This document shows, piece by piece, positions 5,536-13,565 of a stretch of 13,964 bases of DNA (positions within the stretch are counted from its first letter, which is position 1; each line of letters opens with the position of its first letter). Below the pieces are notes generated by a model that ran no database searches, was not told the DNA's origin, and saw only the letters and a program-made list of their open reading frames with translations. The position numbers were made by a program, and so were the translations under genes. Origin of the DNA: Frigididesulfovibrio sp031553235 (GTDB lineage: Bacteria > Desulfobacterota > Desulfovibrionia > Desulfovibrionales > Desulfovibrionaceae); NCBI GenBank assembly GCA_031553235.1, contig JAVBLS010000077.1, positions 1 through 13,964 of the forward strand, read 5' to 3'.

Positions 5536-8500
5536 ATGGCCTTTGTCTGCATCCTGCTTCTTCTGTCGGTGTTCTGCTGCGCCGGCGTGTTTTTGCGGCC
5601 GCGCCGCGCCTCGTCCGCTTCTTTTGATTCCGGGCTGTTCGCCGGCCTGCCCCTGCCGCTGTTCCGGGTTCGTGTCGCGGATCTGGCCTGGCATGAGGGC
5701 AACCCCGCCCTGCTCAAAATTCTCGGCCCGCCGGCCGAGCCGCAAGGCCCGGCCGCGGCCGCCTTTGTCGAGCAATCGGTGGTGGCCGCCTTTCTGGCCC
5801 GCTTCGCGGCCGAAGCAACCGAAGCCGAACCCGGCCCCGAATCCGGTGAACTGCGCTGCATCTGGAAACAGCGCGGCTCCGGCGCCCGCTCGGTGCGGCT
5901 GACCGTTCTGGGCAGAGAAACCTTTGACGGGGAAGCGCTGCTCACGCTGGCCGTGGACCCGGACCCCGACCGGATCGGCCCTGGGCTGCAGCGCTGCTTT
6001 CACGCCTTTCCCGAGCCGCTCTTTTTCCGCGACTGCGACGGCCGCTTCCGCCTGGGCAACCGCGCCTTCGAGCTTTTGTCGGGCAAAAGCATCGGCGAAT
6101 GCCTGGGCAAAACCGCGGCGGAAATCGGCTTTGCCCCCAGCCTGGCCGAAATTGTTGCCGACGACGCCGAGGCCTTGCGTAGCGGCCTTCCCGGCAGCAT
6201 CGACGTGGGTGTGGAAGAGCCCGGCGGCAAAAAAGCCGCCTTTGAGCGCCTGGCCTACCCGGGCTTTGCCGCGGACGGCCGGGTGGAGGGCGTGTTCGTG
6301 GTCTGCCGCGACATCTCCCACTCCAGGGCCGACTCCTTTATCCTGCAGCGCCAGGGGGCCCTGCTCCAGGCCGGCAACGACGCCGCCCACCTGCTGTTTT
6401 CCGACGATGACGACCTGGAGAGCCTGGCCCGGCGGGTGCTCGGGCTGCTCGGCTCGGTCACCGGCGCCGACCGGGTGGATGTCTGGCGCAACCACGGCAG
6501 CAGCGAAGACGGCCTGCTCTGCACCCAGATCTACACCTGGAGCGCCGACGGCCGGCTCAGCCACTTCAGCCCCTATTCCAACACCGCCATCTATTCGGCC
6601 AACCTGCCCGGCTGGGAAGCAACCCTTTCAGGCGGCAACAGCATCGACACCCTGCAACGCGAACTCATTCCGCAGGAGCGCGCCCACCTGAGCAACCAGG
6701 GCCTGGGCGCGGTCTTCGCGGCGCCCATTCTGTTCCGCTCGGTCTTCTGGGGCTTCATTCGCCTGGGGGCGCGCAAGCCGGCGCACACCTGGGGCGCGGG
6801 CGAAGAGGCGGTGCTACGCTCCGTGGGCCTGTTCCTGGCCGCCACCTTGCAGCGCAGACAGATCCAGCAGGCCCTTTCGGAATCGGAGCAGCGCTTCCGC
6901 GACGTGACCGAGGCGGCCGGAGAAATGGTCTGGGAACTGGACGCCCAAGGCTTTTTCTCTTCCGTTTCCGAACGCGTGTCGGATCTGCTCGGCTTTTCCG
7001 CCGCCGAAGTGCGCGGCAGGCGCTGGGAAGACTTCGCCGCCGACATCAGGGGCGAAGAAATCACCGGCCGGATGTTCCAGACCGCCGTGCCCACCGGCTC
7101 GTTTCGGGGCATGGAACACCGGGTGCGGGCCAAGGACGGCGGCCAGGCCTGGCTCTACACCTCGGCCAAGATCCTCACCGGCCCGGAAGGCATCGAGGGT
7201 TTGCGCGGCACAAGCCAGGACATCACCCGCGACAAACTTAACGCCCAGGAACTGCAGACCACCTTGAAGGCTCTGGAAAAGGCCAACCTCGACCTGGAGC
7301 ACTCGGCCGAGCACGCCCTGGCCCTGGCTCGGCAGGCGGAGATGGCCAACAAAGCCAAGAGCGAATTTCTGGCCAACATGAGCCATGAAATCCGCACCCC
7401 CCTGAACGCGATCATCGGCATGACCCACCTGATGGGCAAAACCGACCTCAACATGCGCCAACGCGACTACCTGACCAAAATAGGCTCCGCCGGGGTGACC
7501 CTGCTCGGGGTGGTCAACGACATCCTGGACTTTTCCAAAATCGAGTCCGGCCGTATGGAGGTGGATTCCATCCCCTTCGACCTGGAGGACGTCTTCGCCA
7601 ACCTGGCCGCGCTCATGGGGCCGCGCACCGACGAGCAGGGCCTGGAACTGGCCTTTCTGATCCAGCGCGACGTGCCGCGCCGGCTCATCGGCGACCCCCT
7701 GCGCCTGGGCCAGGTGCTCACCAACATCGTGGGCAATGCCGTGAAATTCACCGAAAAGGGCGGCATCAGCGTGCGCTGCAAGCTGGAAAAAATGGAGGGC
7801 GACAAGGCCCACCTGCTCTTTATCGTGGCCGACACCGGCATCGGCATGTCCGAAGATCAGAAGGACAAGCTCTTTTCCGCCTTCAGCCAGGTGGATTCTT
7901 CGATCACCCGGCGCTACGGCGGCACCGGCCTCGGTCTGGTCATCTCGCAGCGCTTGCTGCAGATGCAGGGCGGCGGCCTGGACCTGGAAACCAAACCCGG
8001 CCGGGGCACCAGGGTCGGCGTGCGCATTCCCCTGCAGGTCCAGCAGGCGGGCAGAACCGAAGAAATCGCTCTGGACGGCTTTTCCGTCGTGCTGGTGGAA
8101 AACAACGACATGCAGCGCGCCCTGCTGTTGGAGATGATCCGCGACCTCGGCTGCGAGGCCAAGGGCTTCACCGACATCGGCCAGGCCTGTGCGGCCCTGG
8201 CCGGGGCGGATCTCTCGGGCCGGCCACATTCGCTGCTGCTGTTGCCCCTGAGCCTGATCGAGGCCGACGGCGCCTCCGACGCCCGCCGGCTTCTGGCCGA
8301 ACTGCACCTGTCCAGAGCGCCCAAGGTCGTGGGCATCGCCCCCTTCAGCTACGAAAGCGGCCCCCGTGCTCTGGAACGCTTCGGCCTGGACGCCCTGGCG
8401 CACAAGCCGGTACTTTCCTTCACCCTGCGCCGGGCCTTCCTGGAGGCGCTGTCCCTGCAGCGTCCCGAAGAGATCCGCCACGGCGAAGGAGGCGCGGCCC

Positions 8501-9537
8501 CCTATTTCCCCGGAGCCCGGGTGCTTCTGGTCGAAGACAACCCGGTCAACCGCCAACTGGCCGAGGAACTACTGTTGGAAGTGGGCGTGGACGTCGCGAG
8601 CGCGGCCAACGGCCGCGAAGCCCTGGCCGTGCTCGACGATGCGGCGGGCCGGCCCTTCGACCTGGTCTTCATGGATCTGCAGATGCCGGAAATGGACGGC
8701 TACAGCGCCACCAGAGCGATTCGGGCCAACCCGGCCTTTGCCGATCTGCCCATCGTGGCCATGACCGCCCACGCCACCGTCGAGGAACGGGCCCGCTGCC
8801 TGGCGGCCGGCATGGATGATCACCTGCCCAAGCCCATCGACGTGAACGCGTTGTATGTCGTGCTCACCCGCCTGCTGCGTCCGGCCAAGGCGCCGCGGCG
8901 CCAAACCGCCGAACCCGGGCCGGAAAACGAGAGCACCCTGCCGAAATTGCCCGGTTTCCGCATGGACGAGGCCCTGGCCCGCCTGGGTGACGACAAGCGC
9001 CTGTATGCCTCTCTGTTGCTGCAGTTTTACCTGCACCATTCCGGCTCGGCCGGCGAGTTGCTCGACGCTTTGGCCGAGAACCGCTCTGAAGACGCCCTGC
9101 GTCTGGCCCACACCCTCAGGGGTCTGGCCGGAACCCTCGGGGCCACAGACCTGGAAGAAAACGCCCTGGCCTTTGAAAAACACTTCTCTTCCAACAACCC
9201 CCAGGAAAACCGGCATGTGGTCGTGCCCTTGGTGGCCGAGATCGGAGCGGTGCTCGGCGAGTTGGCCAAGGCCTTTCCCGAGCCGCAGTCCTGCCTCCTG
9301 CCCGGCGAGATCGCCGCCCCGGCCCCGGCTGACGCCGCCTTTATCGCGGATCTCGGCCGGCTCATCGAATTCCTGCGCGACGACGATGCCGAAGCCTCCC
9401 GCCTCTTCCCGCTGCTGGAGCCCGGCATTCGCGCCATCAACCCGCACGCGGCCCAGAGCGCGGGCAAAGCCGTGGCCGGTTTTGACTTCGGCGGGGCTCT
9501 CTCGTTTCTTGAGCCGCTCTACAAGAGTTTAAAATAA
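5536..9537 (+). CDS. Membrane-anchored PAS/GAF hybrid histidine kinase with tandem receivers and HPt
   Basis: This 1333-residue sensor kinase has one N-terminal membrane segment (about 3-20, MAFVCILLLLSVFCCAGVFL). A poorly conserved, possibly PAS-like stretch follows (about 35-145), then a PAS domain (154-262), a GAF domain (276-443) and a second PAS domain (446-563). A coiled-coil linker leads to HisKA with the phospho-acceptor His617 (SHEIRTPLNA). The ATPase domain (about 716-835) has the N box NIVGNAVKF, DTGIGM and GTGLGL. A first receiver-like domain (about 849-968) lacks the phospho-acceptor aspartate. The second (993-1110) is complete, with VEDN, Asp1047 in FMDLQMPEMDG, MTAHA and the KP lysine. 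An HPt domain (about 1150-1245) carries His1192 (LAHTLRGLAGTLGA). The architecture implies a His-Asp-His relay to a separate response regulator not found here. The signal is unknown. Its place after the catalase gene hints at redox or oxygen sensing, but nothing in the sequence proves it. GAGG lies 10 bp before the start. Confidence 0.93.
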   Translation: MAFVCILLLLSVFCCAGVFLRPRRASSASFDSGLFAGLPLPLFRVRVADLAWHEGNPALLKILGPPAEPQGPAAAAFVEQSVVAAFLARFAAEATEAEPGPESGELRCIWKQRGSGARSVRLTVLGRETFDGEALLTLAVDPDPDRIGPGLQRCFHAFPEPLFFRDCDGRFRLGNRAFELLSGKSIGECLGKTAAEIGFAPSLAEIVADDAEALRSGLPGSIDVGVEEPGGKKAAFERLAYPGFAADGRVEGVFVVCRDISHSRADSFILQRQGALLQAGNDAAHLLFSDDDDLESLARRVLGLLGSVTGADRVDVWRNHGSSEDGLLCTQIYTWSADGRLSHFSPYSNTAIYSANLPGWEATLSGGNSIDTLQRELIPQERAHLSNQGLGAVFAAPILFRSVFWGFIRLGARKPAHTWGAGEEAVLRSVGLFLAATLQRRQIQQALSESEQRFRDVTEAAGEMVWELDAQGFFSSVSERVSDLLGFSAAEVRGRRWEDFAADIRGEEITGRMFQTAVPTGSFRGMEHRVRAKDGGQAWLYTSAKILTGPEGIEGLRGTSQDITRDKLNAQELQTTLKALEKANLDLEHSAEHALALARQAEMANKAKSEFLANMSHEIRTPLNAIIGMTHLMGKTDLNMRQRDYLTKIGSAGVTLLGVVNDILDFSKIESGRMEVDSIPFDLEDVFANLAALMGPRTDEQGLELAFLIQRDVPRRLIGDPLRLGQVLTNIVGNAVKFTEKGGISVRCKLEKMEGDKAHLLFIVADTGIGMSEDQKDKLFSAFSQVDSSITRRYGGTGLGLVISQRLLQMQGGGLDLETKPGRGTRVGVRIPLQVQQAGRTEEIALDGFSVVLVENNDMQRALLLEMIRDLGCEAKGFTDIGQACAALAGADLSGRPHSLLLLPLSLIEADGASDARRLLAELHLSRAPKVVGIAPFSYESGPRALERFGLDALAHKPVLSFTLRRAFLEALSLQRPEEIRHGEGGAAPYFPGARVLLVEDNPVNRQLAEELLLEVGVDVASAANGREALAVLDDAAGRPFDLVFMDLQMPEMDGYSATRAIRANPAFADLPIVAMTAHATVEERARCLAAGMDDHLPKPIDVNALYVVLTRLLRPAKAPRRQTAEPGPENESTLPKLPGFRMDEALARLGDDKRLYASLLLQFYLHHSGSAGELLDALAENRSEDALRLAHTLRGLAGTLGATDLEENALAFEKHFSSNNPQENRHVVVPLVAEIGAVLGELAKAFPEPQSCLLPGEIAAPAPADAAFIADLGRLIEFLRDDDAEASRLFPLLEPGIRAINPHAAQSAGKAVAGFDFGGALSFLEPLYKSLK

Positions 9538-9564
9538 TATCTGGACAGGGTATTGCCCTTGCAG

Positions 9565-9610
9565 GGCCTCCCGGCCTGCCGTCGGTGGACGGCAGGCCGG
9601 GAGGCCTTTT
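9565..9610 (+). terminator. Strong intrinsic terminator after the hybrid kinase
   Basis: A perfect 19-bp GC-rich stem (9565-9583 with 9588-9606) closes on a GGTG loop and is followed by TTTT (9607-9610). It starts 27 bp after the kinase stop. It isolates the downstream radical SAM operon from kinase transcription. Confidence 0.92.
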
Positions 9611-9650
9611 GCCGCGCCGACCAATCCCGTCAATAGATTTTTTTATAGTA

Positions 9651-9678
9651 TTGACAGTATAATAATATTTACGATATT
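9651..9678 (+). promoter_or_regulatory. Probable promoter of the radical SAM operon
   Basis: TTGACA (9651-9656) is a perfect -35 match. GATATT (9673-9678) at 16-bp spacing matches four of six -10 bases. The surrounding 80 bp is strikingly AT-rich in an otherwise GC-rich window, and the site lies right after the strong terminator. Predicted transcription starts near 9685, at the edge of the 23-bp palindrome. Confidence 0.65.
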
Positions 9679-9688
9679 TCTTGTGCCT

Positions 9689-9711
9689 AATATAGGATTT
9701 AATCCTATATT
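9689..9711. promoter_or_regulatory. 23-bp palindrome, candidate operator of the radical SAM operon
   Basis: AATATAGGATT (9689-9699), a single T (9700) and AATCCTATATT (9701-9711) form a perfect dyad with 11-bp arms. Its position just downstream of the proposed -10 is ideal for a dimeric repressor. The sequence does not match the Rex, Crp/Fnr/HcpR, Fur, ModE or BirA consensus forms I know. No regulator gene is adjacent, so the binding protein is unknown. Folded as RNA the loop would be too tight, so a DNA operator is the better reading. Confidence 0.65.
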
Positions 9712-9739
9712 GGTGAAATCCCCATACTACGAGCGAACC

Positions 9740-10708
9740 ATGTCGAAAACACAGGCGAACGAAGCCCTGCAACGGGCCAAAGCAGGCAAGGAACTGCAGG
9801 CCGACGAGATTGTCGCCCTGCTCGGCCTGGACGAAAACTCCCCCGAGGCCCGGGAGGCAATGGCGGCGGCTCATGAGAAAAGCCTGCGCATCAGCCGGGG
9901 GCGCGGGCAGATCTGGTACGCCATCGGCCTGGACAGCTCGCCCTGCCCCAACACCTGCGCCTTCTGCTCGTTCAGCAAAAAATGGCGCGCCTCGTCGGCG
10001 ACCTGGGAGCTGGAACCCGAGCAAATCATCGAACTGGTCAGAAAAAATGATCTGCCGGGCGTTTCCAACATCGTCCTGCGGACCACGGTGCTTTTTCCTC
10101 TGGCCGAGCTGCTTGAGCTTGGCGCCGCCATCGGCCCCCTGCGCCATGCCGGCCTGACGGCAAACGTCGGGGATCTGACCGCCGAAGATGCGCGAAAGCT
10201 CGCCCGGGCGGGCTTTCGAACCGCCTACCATACCTGGCGTCTCAGAGAGGGAGTGGACACCAACATTCCGCCCCAGGACCGCCTGCGGACCATCAGCGCC
10301 ATTGCCGACTCCGAGTTGGAACTGGCCGCCCTGGTGGAGCCTGTGGGCCAAGAGCACGGCCTGGAAGAACTGGCTGAAAGAGTCATCGCCTATCGCGCCG
10401 CCGGCGTCGCCCTAAGCGGGGCCATGGCCCGGGTCAATATTCCCGGCACACCCAAGGCGGATCTGCCGGCCATCTCGCAACGCCGGCTGGCCCAGATCAC
10501 CGCGGTCATCCGCCTGGCCCTTGATCACGGCACGCATTCCATCTGCAGCCACCCGCCGGCCCTCGAAGTGGCACAGGCCGGAGCAAACACTGTTGTGGTC
10601 GAGAGCGGGGCCATCCCCCGCGACCTACAGGTTGCGCACGGCTCATGGAACGCCTTCGGCACCGACGATGCCCGGGAGTTGCTGGCCAAGGCCGGCTACA
10701 CGATCTAG
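9740..10708 (+). CDS. BioB-like radical SAM enzyme of unknown function
   Basis: The 322-residue protein carries the radical SAM motif C-x3-C-x2-C as Cys69, Cys73 and Cys76 in SSPCPNTCAFCSFSKKW, which binds the [4Fe-4S] cluster that cleaves S-adenosylmethionine. The helical N-terminus, the TIM-barrel-like pattern and features such as VEPVGQEHGLEELAERV resemble the BioB/HydE/PylB/HmdB group. No biotin, hydrogenase-maturation or pyrrolysine gene is nearby, so none of those names is assigned. A fourth cysteine in HSICSHPPALEVAQAGAN could bind substrate or an auxiliary cluster. The ATG at 9740 is preferred because the palindromic operator and predicted transcription start lie upstream of it; a GTG at 9683 is in frame but sits before the palindrome. 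The ribosome binding site is weak. It is the first gene of a four-gene operon, 14 bp before the next. The substrate is unknown. Confidence 0.85.
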   Translation: MSKTQANEALQRAKAGKELQADEIVALLGLDENSPEAREAMAAAHEKSLRISRGRGQIWYAIGLDSSPCPNTCAFCSFSKKWRASSATWELEPEQIIELVRKNDLPGVSNIVLRTTVLFPLAELLELGAAIGPLRHAGLTANVGDLTAEDARKLARAGFRTAYHTWRLREGVDTNIPPQDRLRTISAIADSELELAALVEPVGQEHGLEELAERVIAYRAAGVALSGAMARVNIPGTPKADLPAISQRRLAQITAVIRLALDHGTHSICSHPPALEVAQAGANTVVVESGAIPRDLQVAHGSWNAFGTDDARELLAKAGYTI

Positions 10709-10722
10709 ACAAGGAAAACCCC

Positions 10723-11142
10723 ATGGAATCGCAAAAAGAACTACCGAATTTCGGCCGCTGCACGCAACGGATTTGCCGGCATTTTGCCTCCCGCCTCGGC
10801 CTCAGCGAGGCCCAGGCCACCCGTATGGGCACGGCCTTCGGCAGCGGCATGGGCCGCGCCGAAACCTGCGGCTGCGTCAGCGGCGCCCTGCTGGTTCTGG
10901 GGCTGCTCTACGGTCCGGACGCGCTGGAAGAAAAAATAGGCGCGGATCTTCGGGAGCGGGTGGCTCTTTTTGAAGAGCGCTTTTTGCAGAAACAGAAGAG
11001 CCTGAACTGCAGGGAACTCCTCGGCGTCGACATCTCCCGGCCGGGCGGCATGGAGTCCGCCATGTCGCAAGGCCTGCTCACCGGCACCTGCGGGCCGCTG
11101 GTGGCCGAGACCTGCGCCATTCTGGAAGAAATTACGAGTTAA
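10723..11142 (+). CDS. C_GCAxxG_C_C family putative redox protein
   Basis: This is a 139-residue cysteine-rich protein with seven cysteines (13, 18, 49, 51, 96, 123, 131). The core SGMGRAETCGCVSGALLVLG followed by LLYG is the signature of the C_GCAxxG_C_C family, small proteins thought to be redox-active or cluster-binding and common in anaerobes. No catalytic role is established for most members. No signal peptide is seen, so it is probably cytoplasmic. AAGG lies about 8 bp before the start, and the gene begins 14 bp after the radical SAM stop. In this context it could deliver electrons, sulfur or a cluster to the radical SAM enzyme; that is inference from co-location only. Confidence 0.85.
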   Translation: MESQKELPNFGRCTQRICRHFASRLGLSEAQATRMGTAFGSGMGRAETCGCVSGALLVLGLLYGPDALEEKIGADLRERVALFEERFLQKQKSLNCRELLGVDISRPGGMESAMSQGLLTGTCGPLVAETCAILEEITS

Positions 11143-11155
11143 AGGAGATATCCCG

Positions 11156-12622
11156 ATGGCACAGTGGCAAGGCGCTTTCTTTTGGGCATTCCTGATAGCT
11201 TTCGGCCTGATCATGTTGCTGGTGTCGCCGCGGGCCAAAACCGAGGACAGTTTTTTTCGCGGTTATGACGACAAGGGCCGGCCTTCCTCGCAGTGGATGC
11301 TGACCTCAAGCATTTTCATCAGTTGGATTTTCGCCAAATCCGTGACCAACGCCGCCAACCTCGGGCAAGCCTACGGCATCGTGGGCGGCCTGGCCTACGC
11401 CACCTACTGGCTGTCCATCCCCGTGGCGGGCATCGTCATCTATGTCTTGCGCACGCGCTACGGGGCAAACGGCCTGGTCTCCTTTTTGACCGGCCGTCAC
11501 GGCCGCACAGCCGCCCTGGCCTTCTCGGCCATCATTCTGGTGCGGCTGTACAACGAAATCTGGAGCAACAGCGCGGTGGTCGGCGGCTATTACGGCGCCG
11601 AGGAGTCCTGGCCGTTCATTGCCGCCTCCTCCCTGTTCACCTTGATGGTGCTGCTTTACAGCCTGAAAGGCGGGCTGCGCAGTTCCATCTTTACCGACGC
11701 CATCCAGACCGTGCTGTTCTTTCTGGCCCTGGGGGTGGTCCTGGCCCTGATCATCCCGGCGCGCGACTTCGGCCGGGTTATGACCGAAGGCAGCTTCACT
11801 CTGGCCGGCGGGGTCGACCTGCTGCTCGTCGCCTTGCTGCAGGTATTTTCCTATCCTTTCCACGACCCGGTGCTCACCGACCGGGGGTTCATTTCCGATG
11901 AAAAGGTCATGCTCAAGGCCTGTTGCTGGTCCGGCGCCCTCGGCTTTCTCTCTATTCTGGCCTTCAGCTTCATCGGCGTGCAGGCCCGCCTGGATGGACT
12001 GGCCCCGAGCGGCAACGTCCCGGCCGTGGTGGCCCAGTCGCTCGGTTTCGCGGCTTCTTTCGCCATGCTGGCTGTGATGGCCACTTCCGCCGCCTCGACC
12101 ATGGACTCGACCTTTGCCTCGCTCTCCAAGTTCATCGGCAAAGAACTGCCCCTTCTTTCCGGGCGCAAGGAAATGAAGCGCCCGATACTCATGGGCGCCC
12201 TGGCGATGATCGTGCTGGCGATTATCGGCAACATCCCCATGGTCATGGGCACCGACATTCTCAAGGCCACCACCGTCAGCGGCACCATGGTCATCGGCCT
12301 GGCCCCGGTCTTTCTGCTCTCGCCGCTGGTGCGTCACAGTTCGCCCTGGTCCTTCCACCTGTCTTTCTGGTGCGGTATTCACTGCGGCTTCGGCTACGCC
12401 TTTGGTTGGTTTCCGCAGAGTTGGGGCATCGGCGACGGCAAACAGGCCCTGTTGCTCGGAGTGAACTTTTACGGGCTGCTGCTGTGCACGGCGGGCTTCC
12501 TGCTTCCCCTGGCCGTGCGGAAGCTGTTCGGCTCAGCCATGCCGGCCCGGGTCGGAGCAGAGGAACAGGGGCAGTTCCAGACTGAAATGGCCCTCAAAGA
12601 AGCCGTGGAAGAAAATGCCTGA
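11156..12622 (+). CDS. Sodium:solute symporter (SSS family), substrate unknown
   Basis: The 488-residue integral membrane protein has about 13 hydrophobic segments and belongs to the SSS family (TC 2.A.21), which imports proline, sugars, vitamins, urea or carboxylates with sodium. Family features include the N-terminal FFRGYDDKGRPSSQWMLTSS with IFISWIFAKSVTNAANLGQA, the segment LYSLKGGLRSSIFTDAIQTV, and TSAASTMDSTFASLSKF around residues 309-326, where the Na2-site Ser/Thr residues are expected. Substrate cannot be told from sequence alone. An excellent ribosome binding site (AAGGAGA, 11142-11148) precedes the start. It sits 13 bp after the C_GCAxxG_C_C gene and overlaps the following gene by 8 bp. 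Placement in the operon suggests it imports the compound handled by the radical SAM module, or a precursor of it. Confidence 0.9.
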   Translation: MAQWQGAFFWAFLIAFGLIMLLVSPRAKTEDSFFRGYDDKGRPSSQWMLTSSIFISWIFAKSVTNAANLGQAYGIVGGLAYATYWLSIPVAGIVIYVLRTRYGANGLVSFLTGRHGRTAALAFSAIILVRLYNEIWSNSAVVGGYYGAEESWPFIAASSLFTLMVLLYSLKGGLRSSIFTDAIQTVLFFLALGVVLALIIPARDFGRVMTEGSFTLAGGVDLLLVALLQVFSYPFHDPVLTDRGFISDEKVMLKACCWSGALGFLSILAFSFIGVQARLDGLAPSGNVPAVVAQSLGFAASFAMLAVMATSAASTMDSTFASLSKFIGKELPLLSGRKEMKRPILMGALAMIVLAIIGNIPMVMGTDILKATTVSGTMVIGLAPVFLLSPLVRHSSPWSFHLSFWCGIHCGFGYAFGWFPQSWGIGDGKQALLLGVNFYGLLLCTAGFLLPLAVRKLFGSAMPARVGAEEQGQFQTEMALKEAVEENA

Positions 12623-13565
12623 ACCCGGTCGCTTCTGCCGGCCGGGCTATGGCTATGCGCCGTCCGCCTTGGCCGGGCTCCCGGAAAGCCAGGCCAAGGT
12701 CCTGTATGTCGTCGGCGGCCTGTACGGGAACCTTCCGGCCCTTGAAGCCGTTCTGAACCTGGCCGCGCGCGAGCCGGTGCGGCCGACCCTGGTTTTTAAC
12801 GGGGATTTCAACTGGTTCAACAGCGACGACGCCGGGTTCGCGGCCGTCAACCAACTGGTGCTCGGGCACCAGGCAACCCTGGGCAATGTCGAGGCCGAGT
12901 TTCTGGCCGCCGACGCATCGGCCGGTTGCGGCTGCGCCTACCCCCCGGAAGTGGACGCGGCCCTGGTGGAACGTTCAAACCGCATTCATGCCCGCCTGCG
13001 GCAAACAGCCCTGCGGCACCCGGCCGTCCTGCAACATCTGGCCGCCCTGCCGATGTTCCGACGCTACAGGGTCGGGCCGTGCGCGGTCTGCGTGCTGCAC
13101 GGCGACGGCGAATCGCTGGCCGGCTGGGGGTTTGCCGAATCCGCCCTGCGCGATCTTAAACGGGATACTTGGCTGCTCGGGCTGTTCGAATCGGCCAAGG
13201 CGGATGTTTTCGCCTCCAGCCACACCTGCCTGCCCGTGCTCAAACACCTGCGCCATGGAGGCCGCGAATATTGCCTCATCAACAACGGCGCGGCCGGAAT
13301 GCCCGGTTTCGCAAACCGCCTGCACGGCGTGCTCACCAGGGTCGGCCTAAGCCCGTCGCCGATCGCGCCGCTGTATGGCATACGGCAGCAGGGCGTGCAT
13401 ATCGACGCCCTGCCCGTCGAGTATGACCAAGCCCGCTGGCAAGCCGCGTTTCTGAGCAACTGGCCGGAGGGCTCGCCGGCCCACATCTCCTATTTTCAGC
13501 GTATCAGCTCGGGGCCTGCGTATGCCCCGGCCGACGCGTTCATTCCACCCAGAGCAGATTATTGA
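12615..13565 (+). CDS. Metallophosphoesterase-like protein with altered metal motif
   Basis: The 316-residue protein follows the calcineurin-like phosphoesterase layout but with changes at the metal site. Motif I, normally D-x-H-G-N, reads GGLYGNLPALEAV, so the Asp and His ligands are Gly35 and Tyr37. Motif II is kept (FNGDFNW, Asp64). Motif III reads LGNVEAE (Asn91 kept; the usual His after Asn is Val). Later HGD (in VLHGDGESLAGWG) and SHT (in FASSHTCLPV, normally GHTH) partly match. A cysteine pair, AGCGCAYP, occurs near residue 107. It may bind one metal, have a different site, or be inactive. The start overlaps the symporter stop by 8 bp, implying coupled translation. It is the last gene visible in the operon; an IS630 element begins within about 50 bp and no terminator is seen between. 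Confidence 0.75.
   Translation: MPEPGRFCRPGYGYAPSALAGLPESQAKVLYVVGGLYGNLPALEAVLNLAAREPVRPTLVFNGDFNWFNSDDAGFAAVNQLVLGHQATLGNVEAEFLAADASAGCGCAYPPEVDAALVERSNRIHARLRQTALRHPAVLQHLAALPMFRRYRVGPCAVCVLHGDGESLAGWGFAESALRDLKRDTWLLGLFESAKADVFASSHTCLPVLKHLRHGGREYCLINNGAAGMPGFANRLHGVLTRVGLSPSPIAPLYGIRQQGVHIDALPVEYDQARWQAAFLSNWPEGSPAHISYFQRISSGPAYAPADAFIPPRADY

Noticed and set aside
6814..8556. Minus-strand open frame of 580 codons opposite the hybrid kinase
   Set aside because: It is a shadow of the kinase. The reverse translation is repetitive and has no recognisable domain.
9683..9739. GTG start for the radical SAM gene at 9683
   Set aside because: It would place the 23-bp palindrome inside the coding region and start translation at or before the predicted transcription start.
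9740..10708. Naming the radical SAM gene bioB, hydE or pylB
   Set aside because: The core motif is shared by the whole group, and no biotin, hydrogenase-maturation or pyrrolysine gene is adjacent. The surrounding residues do not allow a specific choice.
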